A DNA stretch of 64,000 bases from Emcibacter nanhaiensis (GTDB lineage Bacteria > Pseudomonadota > Alphaproteobacteria > Sphingomonadales > Emcibacteraceae). A program made the translations under genes and the position numbers. Below the pieces are notes generated by a model, which was given only the letters and a program-made list of their open reading frames with translations, was not told the DNA's origin and ran no database searches. The stretch lies in the NCBI RefSeq assembly GCF_006385175.1, contig NZ_VFIY01000004.1, positions 434,001 through 498,000 of the forward strand, written 5' to 3'. Of the stretch, positions 9,143-20,121 are shown piece by piece. Every line of letters starts with the position of its first letter. Positions within the stretch are counted from its first letter, which is position 1.

Positions 9143-9946
9143 TTATGAACCAGATAGCGGCAAATAATAGGACTCGTCGAGCCCTGCCGCGTCCCGTGCG
9201 GGAATATTAAACGGCGGCTTCAACCTGCCGCTGAAATAGTGCCGGACCAGTTGCTGGTATTTTTCCTTGCTGTCCCATCCATATTTGTCGCACAGCCAGG
9301 CAAACCATTTCTGTCCTTTCGCGACATGGCTGATTTCCTCGTCATAGATCACCTGCAGGGCCGCGACGCTTTTGCTGTCGCCAAAATTTTCCATGCGCCG
9401 GATCATGCCGGGCGTGACGTCAAGGCCCCGGGCTTCCAGCACCATGGGCACAATCGCCAGCCGGGCGGCAAGGTCATGACGAGTGTCAAAAGCGGCCTGC
9501 CACAAGCCATCGTGCGCGGGCAGGTCACCGTAATGGCTCCCCAGCTCTTCAAGCCGCTGTTCGATCAGCATGAAATGCCGGGCTTCGTCATCACCGACCT
9601 CCACCCAGTCGTCAATAAATTCATCTGGCATATCATGCCCGAAACGGGCGACGATATCCCAGGCAAGGTCAATGGCATTGAGTTCGATATGGGCGATGGC
9701 ATGCATCAGGGCGATGCGGTTTTCCACACTGCCGCCTTTGCCGCGTTTTGGCATATCCTTGGGCAGCAGCAACTCCGGCTTGTCCGGCCGGGCAGGGCGC
9801 TCCTCGGGAGAGGCCTGGTCCCGGCTGGTATATCCCCCGTCTTTCCAGACCCGGGCGATCTCGCGGGCGACCGTTGCCTTGTCCCGGGCGCTGGCCGTTC
9901 CCAGCACCCGCAGTGCCGCCTCGCAAATGGAAAGAGGTTCGCTCAT
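9143..9946 (-). CDS. Ferritin-like protein, DUF455 family
   Basis: A 267-residue protein of the DUF455 family (COG2833), whose helical bundle resembles ferritin-like di-iron proteins. Carboxylate and His residues expected for such a site appear in AHIELNAIDLAWD, GDDEARHFMLIEQ and YDEEISHVAKGQ. No signal peptide is seen, so it is probably cytosolic. It ends an operon-like run with bcp (6-base gap) and glnE on the same strand. Biochemical role unknown; an oxidase or hydroxylase-like activity is possible but unproven. Confidence 0.85.
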   Translation of the reverse strand: MSEPLSICEAALRVLGTASARDKATVAREIARVWKDGGYTSRDQASPEERPARPDKPELLLPKDMPKRGKGGSVENRIALMHAIAHIELNAIDLAWDIVARFGHDMPDEFIDDWVEVGDDEARHFMLIEQRLEELGSHYGDLPAHDGLWQAAFDTRHDLAARLAIVPMVLEARGLDVTPGMIRRMENFGDSKSVAALQVIYDEEISHVAKGQKWFAWLCDKYGWDSKEKYQQLVRHYFSGRLKPPFNIPARDAAGLDESYYLPLSGS

Positions 9947-9952
9947 AGGGTT

Positions 9953-10414
9953 TTAAAGTTCTTTGGCCGCTGCCAGAACCTCTTCGGCATGGCCCTTGAC
10001 CTTGACCTTGCGCCAGATATTGCGGATCACACCTTCACCATCAATCAGGAAAGTGGCCCGCTCAATCCCCATATATTCGCGGCCGTAAAGCTTCTTCAGC
10101 ACCCAGACGGTATAGTCTTCACACAGGGTACCTTCTTCGTCGGACAGGAGCTTGACCTTGAGGTCCTGTTTGGCGATGAAATTCTGGTGCCGCTTGATAC
10201 TGTCCCTAGACGCGCCGAGAACGACAGTATTGGCCGCATCAAACTGGTCAATCAGACTGGTAAAATCCTTGGCTTCGGTGGTGCAGCCCGGGGTGCTGTC
10301 TTTCGGATAGAAATAGAGCACAACATTCTTGCCTTGGAAATCCGACAGGGAAACAGTGTCGCCGGTCTCATCCGGCAGGGAAAAATCAGGGGCTTTCTGA
10401 CCAACTTCGAGCAT
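9953..10414 (-). CDS. bcp: Thioredoxin-dependent peroxiredoxin, Bcp/PrxQ type
   Basis: Reduces hydrogen peroxide and organic hydroperoxides using thioredoxin. The 153-residue protein has the AhpC/TSA fold, with the peroxidatic Cys in DSTPGCTTEAKDF. The Cys usually five residues further on is missing (TTEAKD instead of a Cys-containing segment). The only other Cys is in GTLCEDYTVW, so this is either a 1-Cys enzyme or one with a distant resolving Cys. Cytosolic, no signal peptide. 29 bases downstream of glnE on the same strand. Confidence 0.93.
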   Translation of the reverse strand: MLEVGQKAPDFSLPDETGDTVSLSDFQGKNVVLYFYPKDSTPGCTTEAKDFTSLIDQFDAANTVVLGASRDSIKRHQNFIAKQDLKVKLLSDEEGTLCEDYTVWVLKKLYGREYMGIERATFLIDGEGVIRNIWRKVKVKGHAEEVLAAAKEL

Positions 10415-10443
10415 TTGTAGTTCTCCAATCTGCGTCTTGTGAT

Positions 10444-13437
10444 TTATTCGACCGGTGTTCCAAACGGGGTAACCGGTGCAGGAGGTATCATGTTTTTCGC
10501 CGGCGTTTCAATAATTTCCTGATAGATTTCATATACGGCCTGTTGGGCGGTACGGATCTTTTCCTCGAGTTCTTCCAGAGATGCTGTATTGGTACGTTGC
10601 AGCAGAGTTTTCACCAGGGCCTGAGGTTTGTTTTCGCTTTTCGAGGCACTTCCCATGCAGAGCCGGAGCAGAAGCTGCACTGTCTGCATCAGATTCGTCG
10701 CATGGGACAATGCCTCCGCCACATCAGCCGAGATAACCCCGTGCTCCGCAGCCTGCCGCAGGAAGTCAAGGATATTGGGGCTCAGGATTTCCGGCTTATC
10801 GGCGCCATGGGACAGCAGGAGATACTGGCAAATGAATTCAATATCCACCAGACCGCCCTTTGTGTGCTTGACGGCCCAGAGGCTGTCGGCCTTGAATTCC
10901 TGGCGCATGCGGTTGCGCATTTTTGCCACTTCGAACAAAAGATTATCCTGGTCCCGCTTTTTGTTGGTCAGGATGTTGTGGATGGTCCGTTCCACGGCGT
11001 CGGTAATATGTCGCTCCCCGGCAATGGGTCGGGCCCGGGTCAGGGCCATATGCTCCCAAGTCCACGCCTTGCCTTCCTGGTATTGGTTGAAGGTATCCAG
11101 ATTGACGGCAATAGGTCCCGCATTGCCGGATGGCCGAAGGCGCATATCCACTTCATAGAGGCGACCTTCACCGGTCATCGCCGTCAGGGCGTTGATGATA
11201 TGCTGGCTCAGGCGGGCATAATAGTGATTGACGCTCAGGGATTTCTTGCCGTCGGAGAAGCCGCCGGGTTTGCTGCAGTCATAAATAAACACCAGGTCCA
11301 AATCAGAGACGGGAGTAAGCTCATACCCGCCCAGCTTGCCCATGGCCAGGATACAGAAGGAACCGCCTTCGATGACGCCGTGTTTGAGGGCAAATTCCTT
11401 TTTAACCTCCTGCAGCATGCGGCAAACCACCACTTCAGCTATCCGTGTCAGATACCTGCCGGACGTCCGGACATCTACTACATTTCTGAGGATCTGCACC
11501 CCGACCTGGAACTTCTGTTCATTGGCCCATTTGCGGACGATATCCAGAACATCCTGAAAGTCCAGAGCCATTGCCAGTTGTTCCGCCAGGCTTTCCTCAA
11601 GCTCTTCACGATCAGGAAAAGACTCAAAGAAGTCCGGTGTCAGCACCGCATCCAGGAGCAGGGGCCGCCGCGCCAGCTGTTCCGACAGGGAAGGGGCACT
11701 GGTCATGATTTCCGAGATCAGCTCCAGCAGCCAGGGGTGGGCGTTGATAAAGGAAAACAGCTGAACCCCTGAGGGAAGCTTGGACAGAAAATCATCAAAC
11801 CGGCGCAGCGCGCCATCCGGGCTGTCCGCCTGAGAGAAGGCTTCCAGGATATGAATGCTCAGGCCGCTTAGGATCTTTCTGGCCCGTTCGGTGCGGCAGG
11901 CCCGGTAACGTCCCATCAGCCAGTTCTGGATAATATCGTAGGCCCCCCGCGGGTCTTCAAATCCGTTTTCACTGATAATTTCCAGTGTTTCTGGGTGATA
12001 GTCTTCGTCGGTAGGAAATTGCAGCACCCGCTCGGTCTGGGACTGCGGGGTCTGGTGGCTTTCTTTCAACAGCGCGTCAAAAAGTTTATGGACCTTTTCC
12101 AGGTGTGCGACCGTCGCTTTTTCAAAATCCTCCACCGTTTCAAATCCCATGAAACAGGCCACCCGGTAAATATCCTCGGGCCGCTCCGGAATGGTATGGG
12201 TCTGGTCATCGTTGATCATCTGCAGGCGATGTTCCAGGGTCCTGAAATAGACATAGGCAGTCTGCAATATGTCATTATCCTCCGGTGCCAGGCGGCCTTC
12301 CTCCACCAGGACATTGAGGGCGTCGCAGGTAGGGGCTACACGGAGCGCCGGCTCCCGACCGCCGGAAATCAGCTGGTGGATCTGGGCATAAAACTCGATT
12401 TCCCGAATTCCGCCCGGGCCCAGCTTGATATCCTGGCCGGCGAGGGTGATGTCGCCGTGTTTATGGTGTTTGTGGATCAGCTTCTTGATGGCGTAAATAT
12501 CTTCCAGCGCCGCATAATCCAGGTGCTTGCGCCAGACAAAACCGCGAATACGGTCCAGAAATTCCTGGCCAGCCTCAATATCCCCGGCAATGGGGCGGGC
12601 CTTGATCATGGCCGCCCGTTCCCAATTGAGCCCGACGCTCTGGTAATAGGTCTCGGCAGCCACCATGGAGATGGCGACCGGCATGGCCCCGGGATCGGGC
12701 CGCAGCCGCAGGTCGGTACGGAACACATAGCCGTCCGCGGTCCGGTCCTGCATGATATTGACCAGGTTTCGGGTGATCTTGATAAACAGGTCACCGGGAG
12801 ACTTTCGGCCCGTATAGCGCACAACATCCTGGTCAAACAGGACAATCAGGTCGATATCGCTGGAATAATTCAGCTCCCGGCCGCCCAGCTTGCCCATGCC
12901 CAGCACCGTATAGCCGCTGTTCCAGGAGGGAGACGGTGCATTTTCCCCGGCCTCAAGGTCACCCCTGGAGATGGCTTGGAAGATCAGATGATCAACGGCC
13001 AGGCGGACAGATGTTTCGGCAAACCAGCTCAGTGTGCCGGTAATCCGGGGCAACGGCCATGTCCCGGACAAATCCGCCCATCCGGTGAGAAGGGCGACCT
13101 TTGCCTTGCCAAGCCGGAGTATTTGCTTCAGGCTGTCTGTGTCAATAGCGCGCGGATCCAGCACCTCCAGCTCGCTTTCCAGCGCCAGAAGACAGTTGTC
13201 CGGGGATGAGCTCAATAGGTCCGCCAGAAAATCCGGATGACGGGCAGCAAGAGTTGACAGATAGGGGCTGTTGGACAAAATCGCCCGCAGAAGATCCCTG
13301 TTGTGATCCCTGGCCAGAAGTTTTTCAAAGTCCGTTAATCCCCGGTCAAGGCACAACTGGATAAAATCGACGAGCTTTTTATCAGATGTGGCCTCGTCTG
13401 AGGGAAGCGGTAGAGGGACTGAAAATCGGTTTGTCAC
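10444..13437 (-). CDS. glnE: Bifunctional glutamine synthetase adenylyltransferase / adenylyl-removing enzyme
   Basis: Adds and removes AMP on glutamine synthetase in response to the PII protein, setting nitrogen assimilation. At 997 residues it is full length. Two nucleotidyltransferase modules are visible: GMGKLGGRELNYSSDIDL near residue 180 (adenylyl-removing half) and AMGKLGGYELTPVSDLDL near residue 705 (adenylylating half), each with the Asp-x-Asp metal site, and a helical regulatory linker between them. ATG 13437 is divergent from the AsmA-like gene, with about 95 bases between them that would hold both promoters. Confidence 0.96.
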   Translation of the reverse strand: MTNRFSVPLPLPSDEATSDKKLVDFIQLCLDRGLTDFEKLLARDHNRDLLRAILSNSPYLSTLAARHPDFLADLLSSSPDNCLLALESELEVLDPRAIDTDSLKQILRLGKAKVALLTGWADLSGTWPLPRITGTLSWFAETSVRLAVDHLIFQAISRGDLEAGENAPSPSWNSGYTVLGMGKLGGRELNYSSDIDLIVLFDQDVVRYTGRKSPGDLFIKITRNLVNIMQDRTADGYVFRTDLRLRPDPGAMPVAISMVAAETYYQSVGLNWERAAMIKARPIAGDIEAGQEFLDRIRGFVWRKHLDYAALEDIYAIKKLIHKHHKHGDITLAGQDIKLGPGGIREIEFYAQIHQLISGGREPALRVAPTCDALNVLVEEGRLAPEDNDILQTAYVYFRTLEHRLQMINDDQTHTIPERPEDIYRVACFMGFETVEDFEKATVAHLEKVHKLFDALLKESHQTPQSQTERVLQFPTDEDYHPETLEIISENGFEDPRGAYDIIQNWLMGRYRACRTERARKILSGLSIHILEAFSQADSPDGALRRFDDFLSKLPSGVQLFSFINAHPWLLELISEIMTSAPSLSEQLARRPLLLDAVLTPDFFESFPDREELEESLAEQLAMALDFQDVLDIVRKWANEQKFQVGVQILRNVVDVRTSGRYLTRIAEVVVCRMLQEVKKEFALKHGVIEGGSFCILAMGKLGGYELTPVSDLDLVFIYDCSKPGGFSDGKKSLSVNHYYARLSQHIINALTAMTGEGRLYEVDMRLRPSGNAGPIAVNLDTFNQYQEGKAWTWEHMALTRARPIAGERHITDAVERTIHNILTNKKRDQDNLLFEVAKMRNRMRQEFKADSLWAVKHTKGGLVDIEFICQYLLLSHGADKPEILSPNILDFLRQAAEHGVISADVAEALSHATNLMQTVQLLLRLCMGSASKSENKPQALVKTLLQRTNTASLEELEEKIRTAQQAVYEIYQEIIETPAKNMIPPAPVTPFGTPVE

Positions 13438-13531
13438 AAATGCTTGCCTTAATTTGAATGATTTTATTCTTTAGAGTAGCGCCCGATAGATATTAGCTGT
13501 AAAAAAAAACGCAACAAAGAGAAAACTGGAA

Positions 13532-16500
13532 TTGCGCAGACCTACGGGAACATTAAAGATCTTGTCCATACTGCTGGCCCTGCTTGCCTTGTCAGTGCTG
13601 GTCTTTATATGGCGCCTGAGCATGGGACCCGTAGCCCTGAACTGGGCAGGACCGTTCATCAAGTCAAATCTTGCCCGCAGCTTTACCGACATCCGCATCG
13701 ATTTCGATGATGTGGTGCTGACCTGGCACTCCGCCCGGGACCGCGCCGAGAAAACCAGCGGCATTGATATCCATTTCGTCAATGCCTCCCTGACCGACAT
13801 CGAAAATGAGTTGACGATCAATATTCCGGAGGCGGATATGGAGTTCAGCGCCCTGGGCATGATGCGCGGATTGCTGGCCCCGGTCCGGGCGGATTTTTCC
13901 AAACTTCAGTTCGAAATCGTCCTGCCCAAGGAAATCTGGGAAGGGGAGAGCAAGGACCCCCTGCAGGTCAGGCTGCAGCGCCTGCTGGACGATTTCCAGA
14001 CCAGTCAGAAAATTATTCCCCGTATCACGCGCCAGCTTCTTTCTGAACCGGCCCCTATGAATGCGGCGGGTTATCTCAGGGATCTGACCTTTCGCGACAG
14101 TTCCTTCAACATCACGGATGAGGCGTCAGGCAGCCGCTGGACCATCCCCGGAGCGGTCCTCAACATGAAGCGCACCGCGGACGGTTTGCTGGCCCTGTTT
14201 GAAGGTGATATCCACTACAGGGACAGAACAGAAAGCACGCCCCTGCATCTGTCGCTGGCCCACAATAACAAGCGCAAGGACGCCATACTGCAGCTGCGTT
14301 TTTCCAACCTCTCGCCTGCGGTGATTACCGCCGGCATGCCGAAAATGGAGCAGGTCAAATCGGTAAACGTTCCGCTTACCGGAATCATAGACGTGTCGAT
14401 TGGCACGGAGCTTGACCTGACCAGTGTCATATTCGAGCTGGAAGCCGGCAAGGGCAGCCTGAATGTTATGGACCTGTATCCCGCGCCGGTAGAAACCGAC
14501 AGTCTGTTGATCAGCGGCCACTACAGTGGTGAGAAAAAAATTATATTCCTTGACCAGTTTGAGCTTCTCCTCGATGAGGCTGCAATCCGGGGTGACGGCC
14601 TGCTTTACGGTTCAGTAGACACGCCCGGGGCGACGATAAATGCCTCGATCGAGAATCTTTCCTTTACCAATCTGGTGTCCTACTGGCCGGCGGAAAAAGC
14701 GCAGGGAGCGCGGAAATGGATCGCCAAAAATATCAGGGCGGGATCCGTCCAGAATGGCGCCATCGATGTGAAGATTGACCCCGGTATGTGGGCGGCGGAT
14801 GAACTGCCGCGGGAAGCGTTCCAGTTTCGTTTTGATATCAAGGATGTGGTGGCGGACTATTTGCATCCCATGCCGCTGCTTCGCAATGTCGCGGGATCGG
14901 GGTATCTGACCCTGAAGGACTTTACCCTGACGGCGAACCAGGGCGAAATTGACGGCGTGCAGGTCAATCAGGGCAAGCTTCTGTTCAGCAACATTGATAT
15001 CAAGAACGGTTCTGTCGCCACATTCACCATACCGCTGCAAGGAACAGTGCAAGACATACTGGCCGTCATTGACAGCAAGCCCCTGGGCTATCCGTCAAAA
15101 TACGGCATCGAACCCGGCAGCGTGACCGGACAGGGCAAGGCAATGCTCTCCCTTGATTTTCCGCTCCTTAAAAACCTCAGCCTCAAACAGGTCAATTTCA
15201 AAGTCGATGCGGATATCGAAAACCTGAAGATCCCGCATCTGTCCGATAATCTGACCATCGGAGACGGCAGCATAAACCTGGTGGTTGACGGGGAGGCCCT
15301 GAAAGCTGAGGGAAATATTCTCCTGAACGGGGTTAAATTTGCCGCCGTCTGGAATGAAAAGTTCAAGACCGAAGAAAATGAACTGCCCACCAGCTATCAC
15401 ATCAAGGGGGATCTCGCCGGATATGACTGGGAGGCCTTCAAGCTGCCGTTCAGGTCCTATATCGACGGACCGGCCCATCTGGACCTGCAGCTTGTCGGTA
15501 AAGGTGCGAAAATGACCTCCGGGACCGGCAAGGTGGATTTGACGAACAGCCAGGTCACATTCGAGCCCATTGGCTGGTTAAAGGAAAAGGGGAAACCGGG
15601 ACAGGCCGACTTCACCCTGAATTTCGGCGACGGCAATATCATCAAGGTCGATGACATCAACGTTACAGCGGAAGATTTCAAAGTGGACTCAGAAGTCCTC
15701 ATTGTCGAGGACCGTACAGCCCGTCTGGCCCTCCACAACCTTCAGATGCCTGACATGGACTTTGATATGGAGGTGGCCTGGAACGCGGAAAAGCAGAATT
15801 ACAATGCAATCATCACTGCACGTGAATTCAATGCGCGGCCGCTGCTCGATATTCTGAAAAACTCTGGTGCCGGAGATGATGAAAATAAAATGCCGGATTT
15901 TGATGTCTCGGCCCGATTTGACAAAATAACAGCGGAGAACGGCGTCATTCTCTGGGATGCAACGTTTGATGGCTCCTACACCCAGGATGACTTTCGCCGC
16001 ATCGATTTCAAATCCTTTTTTGAGGATGGTCGGGAGTTCACAGTCACGCTGGCGCCGGGGGAAAAAGATCGGGTGCTGACCGTCAAAAGCAGCAATGCCG
16101 GTGAAACCCTGCGCGGGGCCGGCGTTTTCAACAACGGTGTGAACGGCACCATGGAAATCGTCGCCGACTACGGCAGAAAAGAGAACAAGCTGTCCATCGA
16201 GGGCAAGATGACGGCCCAGGATTTCCTGATCAGCGATTCCCCGGGGGTTTCAAAATTGCTCGCCGATGAGGATTTTGCCAAGGCGCGGGAAGAACTGAAA
16301 AAGGGCGGGTTGAATTTCGAAAAATTCCAGATGGACTTTCACCAGTACAACGGCATTCTCGACATCAAGAAAGGCACCGCCAAAGGCTCCTCCATCGGGG
16401 TCACCATGTCCGGCAAGGTTGACCAGGCCTATAACGAGGTGAATATCGAAGGGACCATCGTTCCTGCCTATGGCCTCAATTCACTATTCAGCAATATTCC

Positions 16501-16756
16501 CATTGTCGGCACCATTCTGACCGGCGGCAAGGACCAGGGCATTTTTGCCGCCACCTTTGTAATGACCGGTACCATGCAGGAAACGGAAATCAAGGTGAAC
16601 CCGCTGGCGGCCCTGGCGCCCGGCATCCTCAGGAACCTGTTCAGCGCCATTGGCGGATCGGACAAAAAATCACTGCGCGAGGAGGCCGAGAAACTTCAGG
16701 AAATTACCCCTGATACCCCGGCCCCGAAAAAGCAGGATGAAAACAGCCCGGATTAG
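13532..16756 (+). CDS. AsmA-like / YhdP-type envelope protein
   Basis: A 1074-residue protein with an N-terminal membrane anchor (about residues 9-30) and a very long periplasmic region of repeating beta strands, ending in an AsmA-like C-terminal domain around residues 930-1040 (segments such as [34 protein letters not shown] and [19 protein letters not shown]). Proteins of this architecture bridge the envelope and move phospholipids to the outer membrane. The start used is TTG 13532; the next ATG (13621) would remove the membrane anchor, so TTG is preferred although its ribosome binding site is weak. Tail-to-tail with tyrS, overlapping by 4 bases. Confidence 0.85.
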   Translation: MRRPTGTLKILSILLALLALSVLVFIWRLSMGPVALNWAGPFIKSNLARSFTDIRIDFDDVVLTWHSARDRAEKTSGIDIHFVNASLTDIENELTINIPEADMEFSALGMMRGLLAPVRADFSKLQFEIVLPKEIWEGESKDPLQVRLQRLLDDFQTSQKIIPRITRQLLSEPAPMNAAGYLRDLTFRDSSFNITDEASGSRWTIPGAVLNMKRTADGLLALFEGDIHYRDRTESTPLHLSLAHNNKRKDAILQLRFSNLSPAVITAGMPKMEQVKSVNVPLTGIIDVSIGTELDLTSVIFELEAGKGSLNVMDLYPAPVETDSLLISGHYSGEKKIIFLDQFELLLDEAAIRGDGLLYGSVDTPGATINASIENLSFTNLVSYWPAEKAQGARKWIAKNIRAGSVQNGAIDVKIDPGMWAADELPREAFQFRFDIKDVVADYLHPMPLLRNVAGSGYLTLKDFTLTANQGEIDGVQVNQGKLLFSNIDIKNGSVATFTIPLQGTVQDILAVIDSKPLGYPSKYGIEPGSVTGQGKAMLSLDFPLLKNLSLKQVNFKVDADIENLKIPHLSDNLTIGDGSINLVVDGEALKAEGNILLNGVKFAAVWNEKFKTEENELPTSYHIKGDLAGYDWEAFKLPFRSYIDGPAHLDLQLVGKGAKMTSGTGKVDLTNSQVTFEPIGWLKEKGKPGQADFTLNFGDGNIIKVDDINVTAEDFKVDSEVLIVEDRTARLALHNLQMPDMDFDMEVAWNAEKQNYNAIITAREFNARPLLDILKNSGAGDDENKMPDFDVSARFDKITAENGVILWDATFDGSYTQDDFRRIDFKSFFEDGREFTVTLAPGEKDRVLTVKSSNAGETLRGAGVFNNGVNGTMEIVADYGRKENKLSIEGKMTAQDFLISDSPGVSKLLADEDFAKAREELKKGGLNFEKFQMDFHQYNGILDIKKGTAKGSSIGVTMSGKVDQAYNEVNIEGTIVPAYGLNSLFSNIPIVGTILTGGKDQGIFAATFVMTGTMQETEIKVNPLAALAPGILRNLFSAIGGSDKKSLREEAEKLQEITPDTPAPKKQDENSPD

Positions 16757-18024
16757 GCCGGCTCCACCAGGATATGCCGCTTTTTACCGGCGGACAGCTT
16801 GATGGTGCCTTCTTCATTCAGCTGATCCAGGGTAATCAGCTGCTCGCTGTCTTCCACCTTCTCGTCATTGAGGCGGGCGCCGCCGCCCTTTACCAGACGC
16901 CGGGCTTCGCCCTTGGATTTAGCGAGACCGGCGAGGGTAAACAGATCACTGAAGGTAATGCCGGCTTCCAGCTCAGCTTTCGGGACGGTGATTTTCGGCA
17001 GGTCGGCCGCCAGGGATTTTTCCTCAAACGCTTTGCGGGCGGTTTCTTCCGCGGCTCGGGCCGCATCCTCGCCATGACACATCTTTGTCGCTTCGTTGGC
17101 GAGTATTTTTTTGGCCTCGTTGATCTCTGCGCCTTCGAGGGCTTCCAGTTTCTCGATTTCGTCCAGAGAAAGCTCGGTAAACAGACGCAGGAAACGCCCT
17201 ACATCCGCATCATCCGTGTTGCGCCAGAACTGCCAGAAATCGTAAGGGGACAACATGTCATCGTTAAGCCAAATGGCGCCCCCCAGACTTTTACCCATCT
17301 TCTGGCCGTTGGCCAGCGTCACCAGCGGAGTGGTCAGGCCGAAGACTTCTTTCTGGTCCACACGTCGGGTCAGTTCGACACCGTTGATGATGTTTCCCCA
17401 CTGGTCGGAGCCGCCCATCTGGAAACAGCAGCCCTGGCTCCGGTTCAGTTCCAGAAAGTCGTAGGCCTGGAGGATCATGTAGTTGAACTCGAGGAACGTC
17501 ATCGGTTGCTCACGCTCGAGGCGCAGCTTGACGCTCTCGAAGGTCAGCATCCGGTTGATGGTGAAATGGGTGCCCATATCGCGCAGGAATTCGATATACT
17601 TCAGTTCGTCCAGCCAGTCCGCATTATTGACCATGATGGCGTCGCTCGGCCCGTCACCAAAGGTGAGGTATTTTTCGAACACCTTGCGGATACCGTCCAT
17701 ATTTTCCTGGATCTGTTCGTCAGTGAGCATGGCCCGGGATTCATCCCGGCCGGTGGGATCACCAATCCGGGTCGTGCCGCCGCCCATCAGGACAATCGGT
17801 TTGTGGCCGGTCTTCTGCAGATGACGCAGCATCATGATCTGCACCAGGGAGCCGACATGCAGGCTTTTCGCGGTACAGTCAAAACCGATATAGGCCGGTA
17901 CGATTTTCTCCTCCAGGGCCTTGTCCAGGCCTTCCATATCCGTGCACTGGTGGATGTAGCCCCGTTCTTTCATCACGGAAAGAAAGGAGGACTTGGGGTG
18001 AAAATTTTCGGCTGTTTCGGTCAT
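16753..18024 (-). CDS. tyrS: Tyrosyl-tRNA synthetase
   Basis: Charges tRNA-Tyr. The 423-residue class I synthetase carries the HIGH-type motif as HVGS ([10 protein letters not shown]), the KMSKS-type motif as KMGKS ([11 protein letters not shown]), the tyrosine-binding segment [20 protein letters not shown], and a C-terminal S4 RNA-binding domain from about residue 350 ([17 protein letters not shown]). Normal length. Divergent from anmK across a gap of about 100 bases. Confidence 0.96.
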   Translation of the reverse strand: MTETAENFHPKSSFLSVMKERGYIHQCTDMEGLDKALEEKIVPAYIGFDCTAKSLHVGSLVQIMMLRHLQKTGHKPIVLMGGGTTRIGDPTGRDESRAMLTDEQIQENMDGIRKVFEKYLTFGDGPSDAIMVNNADWLDELKYIEFLRDMGTHFTINRMLTFESVKLRLEREQPMTFLEFNYMILQAYDFLELNRSQGCCFQMGGSDQWGNIINGVELTRRVDQKEVFGLTTPLVTLANGQKMGKSLGGAIWLNDDMLSPYDFWQFWRNTDDADVGRFLRLFTELSLDEIEKLEALEGAEINEAKKILANEATKMCHGEDAARAAEETARKAFEEKSLAADLPKITVPKAELEAGITFSDLFTLAGLAKSKGEARRLVKGGGARLNDEKVEDSEQLITLDQLNEEGTIKLSAGKKRHILVEPA

Positions 18025-18127
18025 TTTCTTAGTCTGTTTCGTTGGATTGTGACGTCAAATTAATTTGTTGTAAGAATTCAGGCGCATCATGTAGCATAGG
18101 TTAGCTGAATAATTAAACGGAAACTTC

Positions 18128-19270
18128 ATGGAAATACAGCCTTCCGAGGAAAAAATCCTTTCTGTCGGCCTGATGAGCGGCACTTCGCTGGACGGTGTTG
18201 ACGCAGCCCTGCTGTTGACTGACGGTGTCACAACTGAACCTTTCGGCCATCCTGTTCATATACCCTACAGCAGGGAAATCCAGAATTTGCTCCATGAAGG
18301 ACTGGCGACCGCGCGCCTGCACGGCAAGCCGGTCACGAGCGATCCCAAGATCCGCCATGTTGAGGAAATCCTGACCGAACACCATATCATCGCAGTGAAA
18401 GACCTGCTTTCCGACAATGGCCTGAAAAGCAAGGAAATCGAAGTGATCGGTTTCCACGGCCAGACCTTGCTGCATCGCCCCGCGGAGGGCTGGACCTGGC
18501 AAATCGGCGATGGCCAGGCCATGGCTGATACGTTGCAGATCCCTGTCGTCAGTGATTTCAGAAGCAACGATGTCGCTGCCGGCGGCCAGGGCGCGCCACT
18601 GGTGCCGATCTATCACCTTGCCCATATTGCCGGGCGGCCGGGCAATGCCACGCTGGCCATTGTCAATATCGGCGGCGTCGCCAATATCACCTGGATTGCC
18701 GCCAGCCGGGCGCCGGAGGACCTGATTTCCTGTGATTCAGGACCGGGGAATGCGCTGCTCAATGACTGGATCGCCAGAAATACCGGTGAGGATTGCGACC
18801 AGGACGGCGGCTATGCCCGGCAGGGCACGGTCGATGAGGCCCTGCTTGCCCAATGGATGGCGGACGACTATTTCAGGCAAGCGCCCCCCAAATCCCTTGA
18901 TCGCAATAGTTTTACGGTACCGGGCTTGGACAAGCTGTCCCTTGAAGATGGCGCCGCGACCCTTACCGCCTTCACGGCACAGGCCATAGCCGACACCCTG
19001 AAGCTGTTCCCGAAACATCCGGAAAGCTGCTTTATTTGTGGCGGCGGACGACATAACCCCGTCATGATGGAGGAAGTGGAGAGAAGGATTTCTCCGGCGC
19101 TGATATCGCCGGTTGAATCAATCGGCTGGCACGGTGATTTTATCGAGGCTGAAGCCTTCGCCTTTCTGGCGGTAAGAAGGCTCAAAAACCTTCCTATCTC
19201 CTTTCCCGGCACGACCGGCGTAAACCGTCCGATGCCGGGAGGAGTCATTCATCTGCCGACAAATCGCTGA
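18128..19270 (+). CDS. anmK: Anhydro-N-acetylmuramic acid kinase
   Basis: Phosphorylates 1,6-anhydro-MurNAc during peptidoglycan recycling. The 380-residue protein begins with the phosphate-binding segment VGLMSGTSLDGVDAALL and has GFHGQTLLHRP, IVNIGGVANITW, DSGPGNALLNDWI and ICGGGRHNPVMMEEV, the ordered motifs of the family. It is divergent from tyrS and tail-to-tail with an esterase-like gene (stop at 19270, next stop at 19271). Confidence 0.95.
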   Translation: MEIQPSEEKILSVGLMSGTSLDGVDAALLLTDGVTTEPFGHPVHIPYSREIQNLLHEGLATARLHGKPVTSDPKIRHVEEILTEHHIIAVKDLLSDNGLKSKEIEVIGFHGQTLLHRPAEGWTWQIGDGQAMADTLQIPVVSDFRSNDVAAGGQGAPLVPIYHLAHIAGRPGNATLAIVNIGGVANITWIAASRAPEDLISCDSGPGNALLNDWIARNTGEDCDQDGGYARQGTVDEALLAQWMADDYFRQAPPKSLDRNSFTVPGLDKLSLEDGAATLTAFTAQAIADTLKLFPKHPESCFICGGGRHNPVMMEEVERRISPALISPVESIGWHGDFIEAEAFAFLAVRRLKNLPISFPGTTGVNRPMPGGVIHLPTNR

Positions 19271-19912
19271 TTAATAGCCGAGCCGTTTGGTCAGATATTC
19301 GTCAATCTTGCGCACCAGTGGCTCGTGATGGTTTTCATAAAAATGATCGGCATTTTCGATCTTTTCGTAGTCGATGGTAATGCCTTTCTGACTCTGCAGT
19401 TTTTCCACCAGTTTCTGCACAGACGGTTCGGAGACCACCGTGTCGGCTGTTCCCTGCATGATCAGCCCGGACGAGGGGCAGGGGGCAAGGAAGCTGAAAT
19501 CATAGAGGTTTGCCGGCGGCGAGACAGACAGGAATCCCTCGATCTCCGGACGGCGCATCAACAGCTGCATGCCGATCCAGGCGCCAAAGGAAAAACCGGC
19601 AATCCAGCAGCTGGACGCATCCCGGTTAAAGGACTGCAGCCAGTCGAGTGCCGCTGCGGCATCACTTAGTTCACCAACACCACTGTCAAATTCACCTTGG
19701 CTGCGGCCGACACCGCGGAAATTAAACCGCAGCACGGAAAAGCCACGCCGGGCAAACGAGTGATACTGGTAGTAACAGATTTTGTTGTTCATGTTTCCGC
19801 CATATTGCGGATCGGAATGCAGGATCAGGGCGATCGGCGCATTTTCTCCCTTTCCGGGATGATAGCGGCCTTCCAGGCGCCCTTCAGGACCATTAAAAAT
19901 AACTTCAGGCAT
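19271..19912 (-). CDS. Alpha/beta hydrolase, dienelactone-hydrolase-like
   Basis: A 213-residue alpha/beta hydrolase with the nucleophile elbow GFSFGAW (Ser), an Asp in GTADTVVSE and a late His in NADHFYENHH, so the catalytic triad appears complete. HSDPQYGGNMNNK near residue 33 is the oxyanion strand seen in the COG2945 group. No signal peptide. The substrate is not predictable. Its start is divergent from cysE. Confidence 0.85.
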   Translation of the reverse strand: MPEVIFNGPEGRLEGRYHPGKGENAPIALILHSDPQYGGNMNNKICYYQYHSFARRGFSVLRFNFRGVGRSQGEFDSGVGELSDAAAALDWLQSFNRDASSCWIAGFSFGAWIGMQLLMRRPEIEGFLSVSPPANLYDFSFLAPCPSSGLIMQGTADTVVSEPSVQKLVEKLQSQKGITIDYEKIENADHFYENHHEPLVRKIDEYLTKRLGY

Positions 19913-19992
19913 CTTTAGTTTGTCTTACCTCACAAATGCAAAAGCAGTAATTTCCTCAATATATTGTGACCGACTGTCCGTTTGGCAATACC

Positions 19993-20021
19993 TTGACGTA
20001 ATTGATTGCCGCGCCTATATG
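19993..20021 (+). promoter_or_regulatory. Candidate sigma-70 promoter for cysE
   Basis: TTGACG (19993-19998), a 17-base spacer and TATATG (20016-20021) lie about 100 bases before the cysE start. Hexamers and spacing are close to consensus. Nothing else in this gap looks like a promoter. Confidence 0.5.
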
Positions 20022-20121
20022 AACTATTATATATCTAGTATAAACAGGCTGGTCCGTCCGATTCCGTGCCTTTATAACACAAAAGCGGGACAAAAGGGCA
20101 AGCTCAGATTGGCAGAAACAC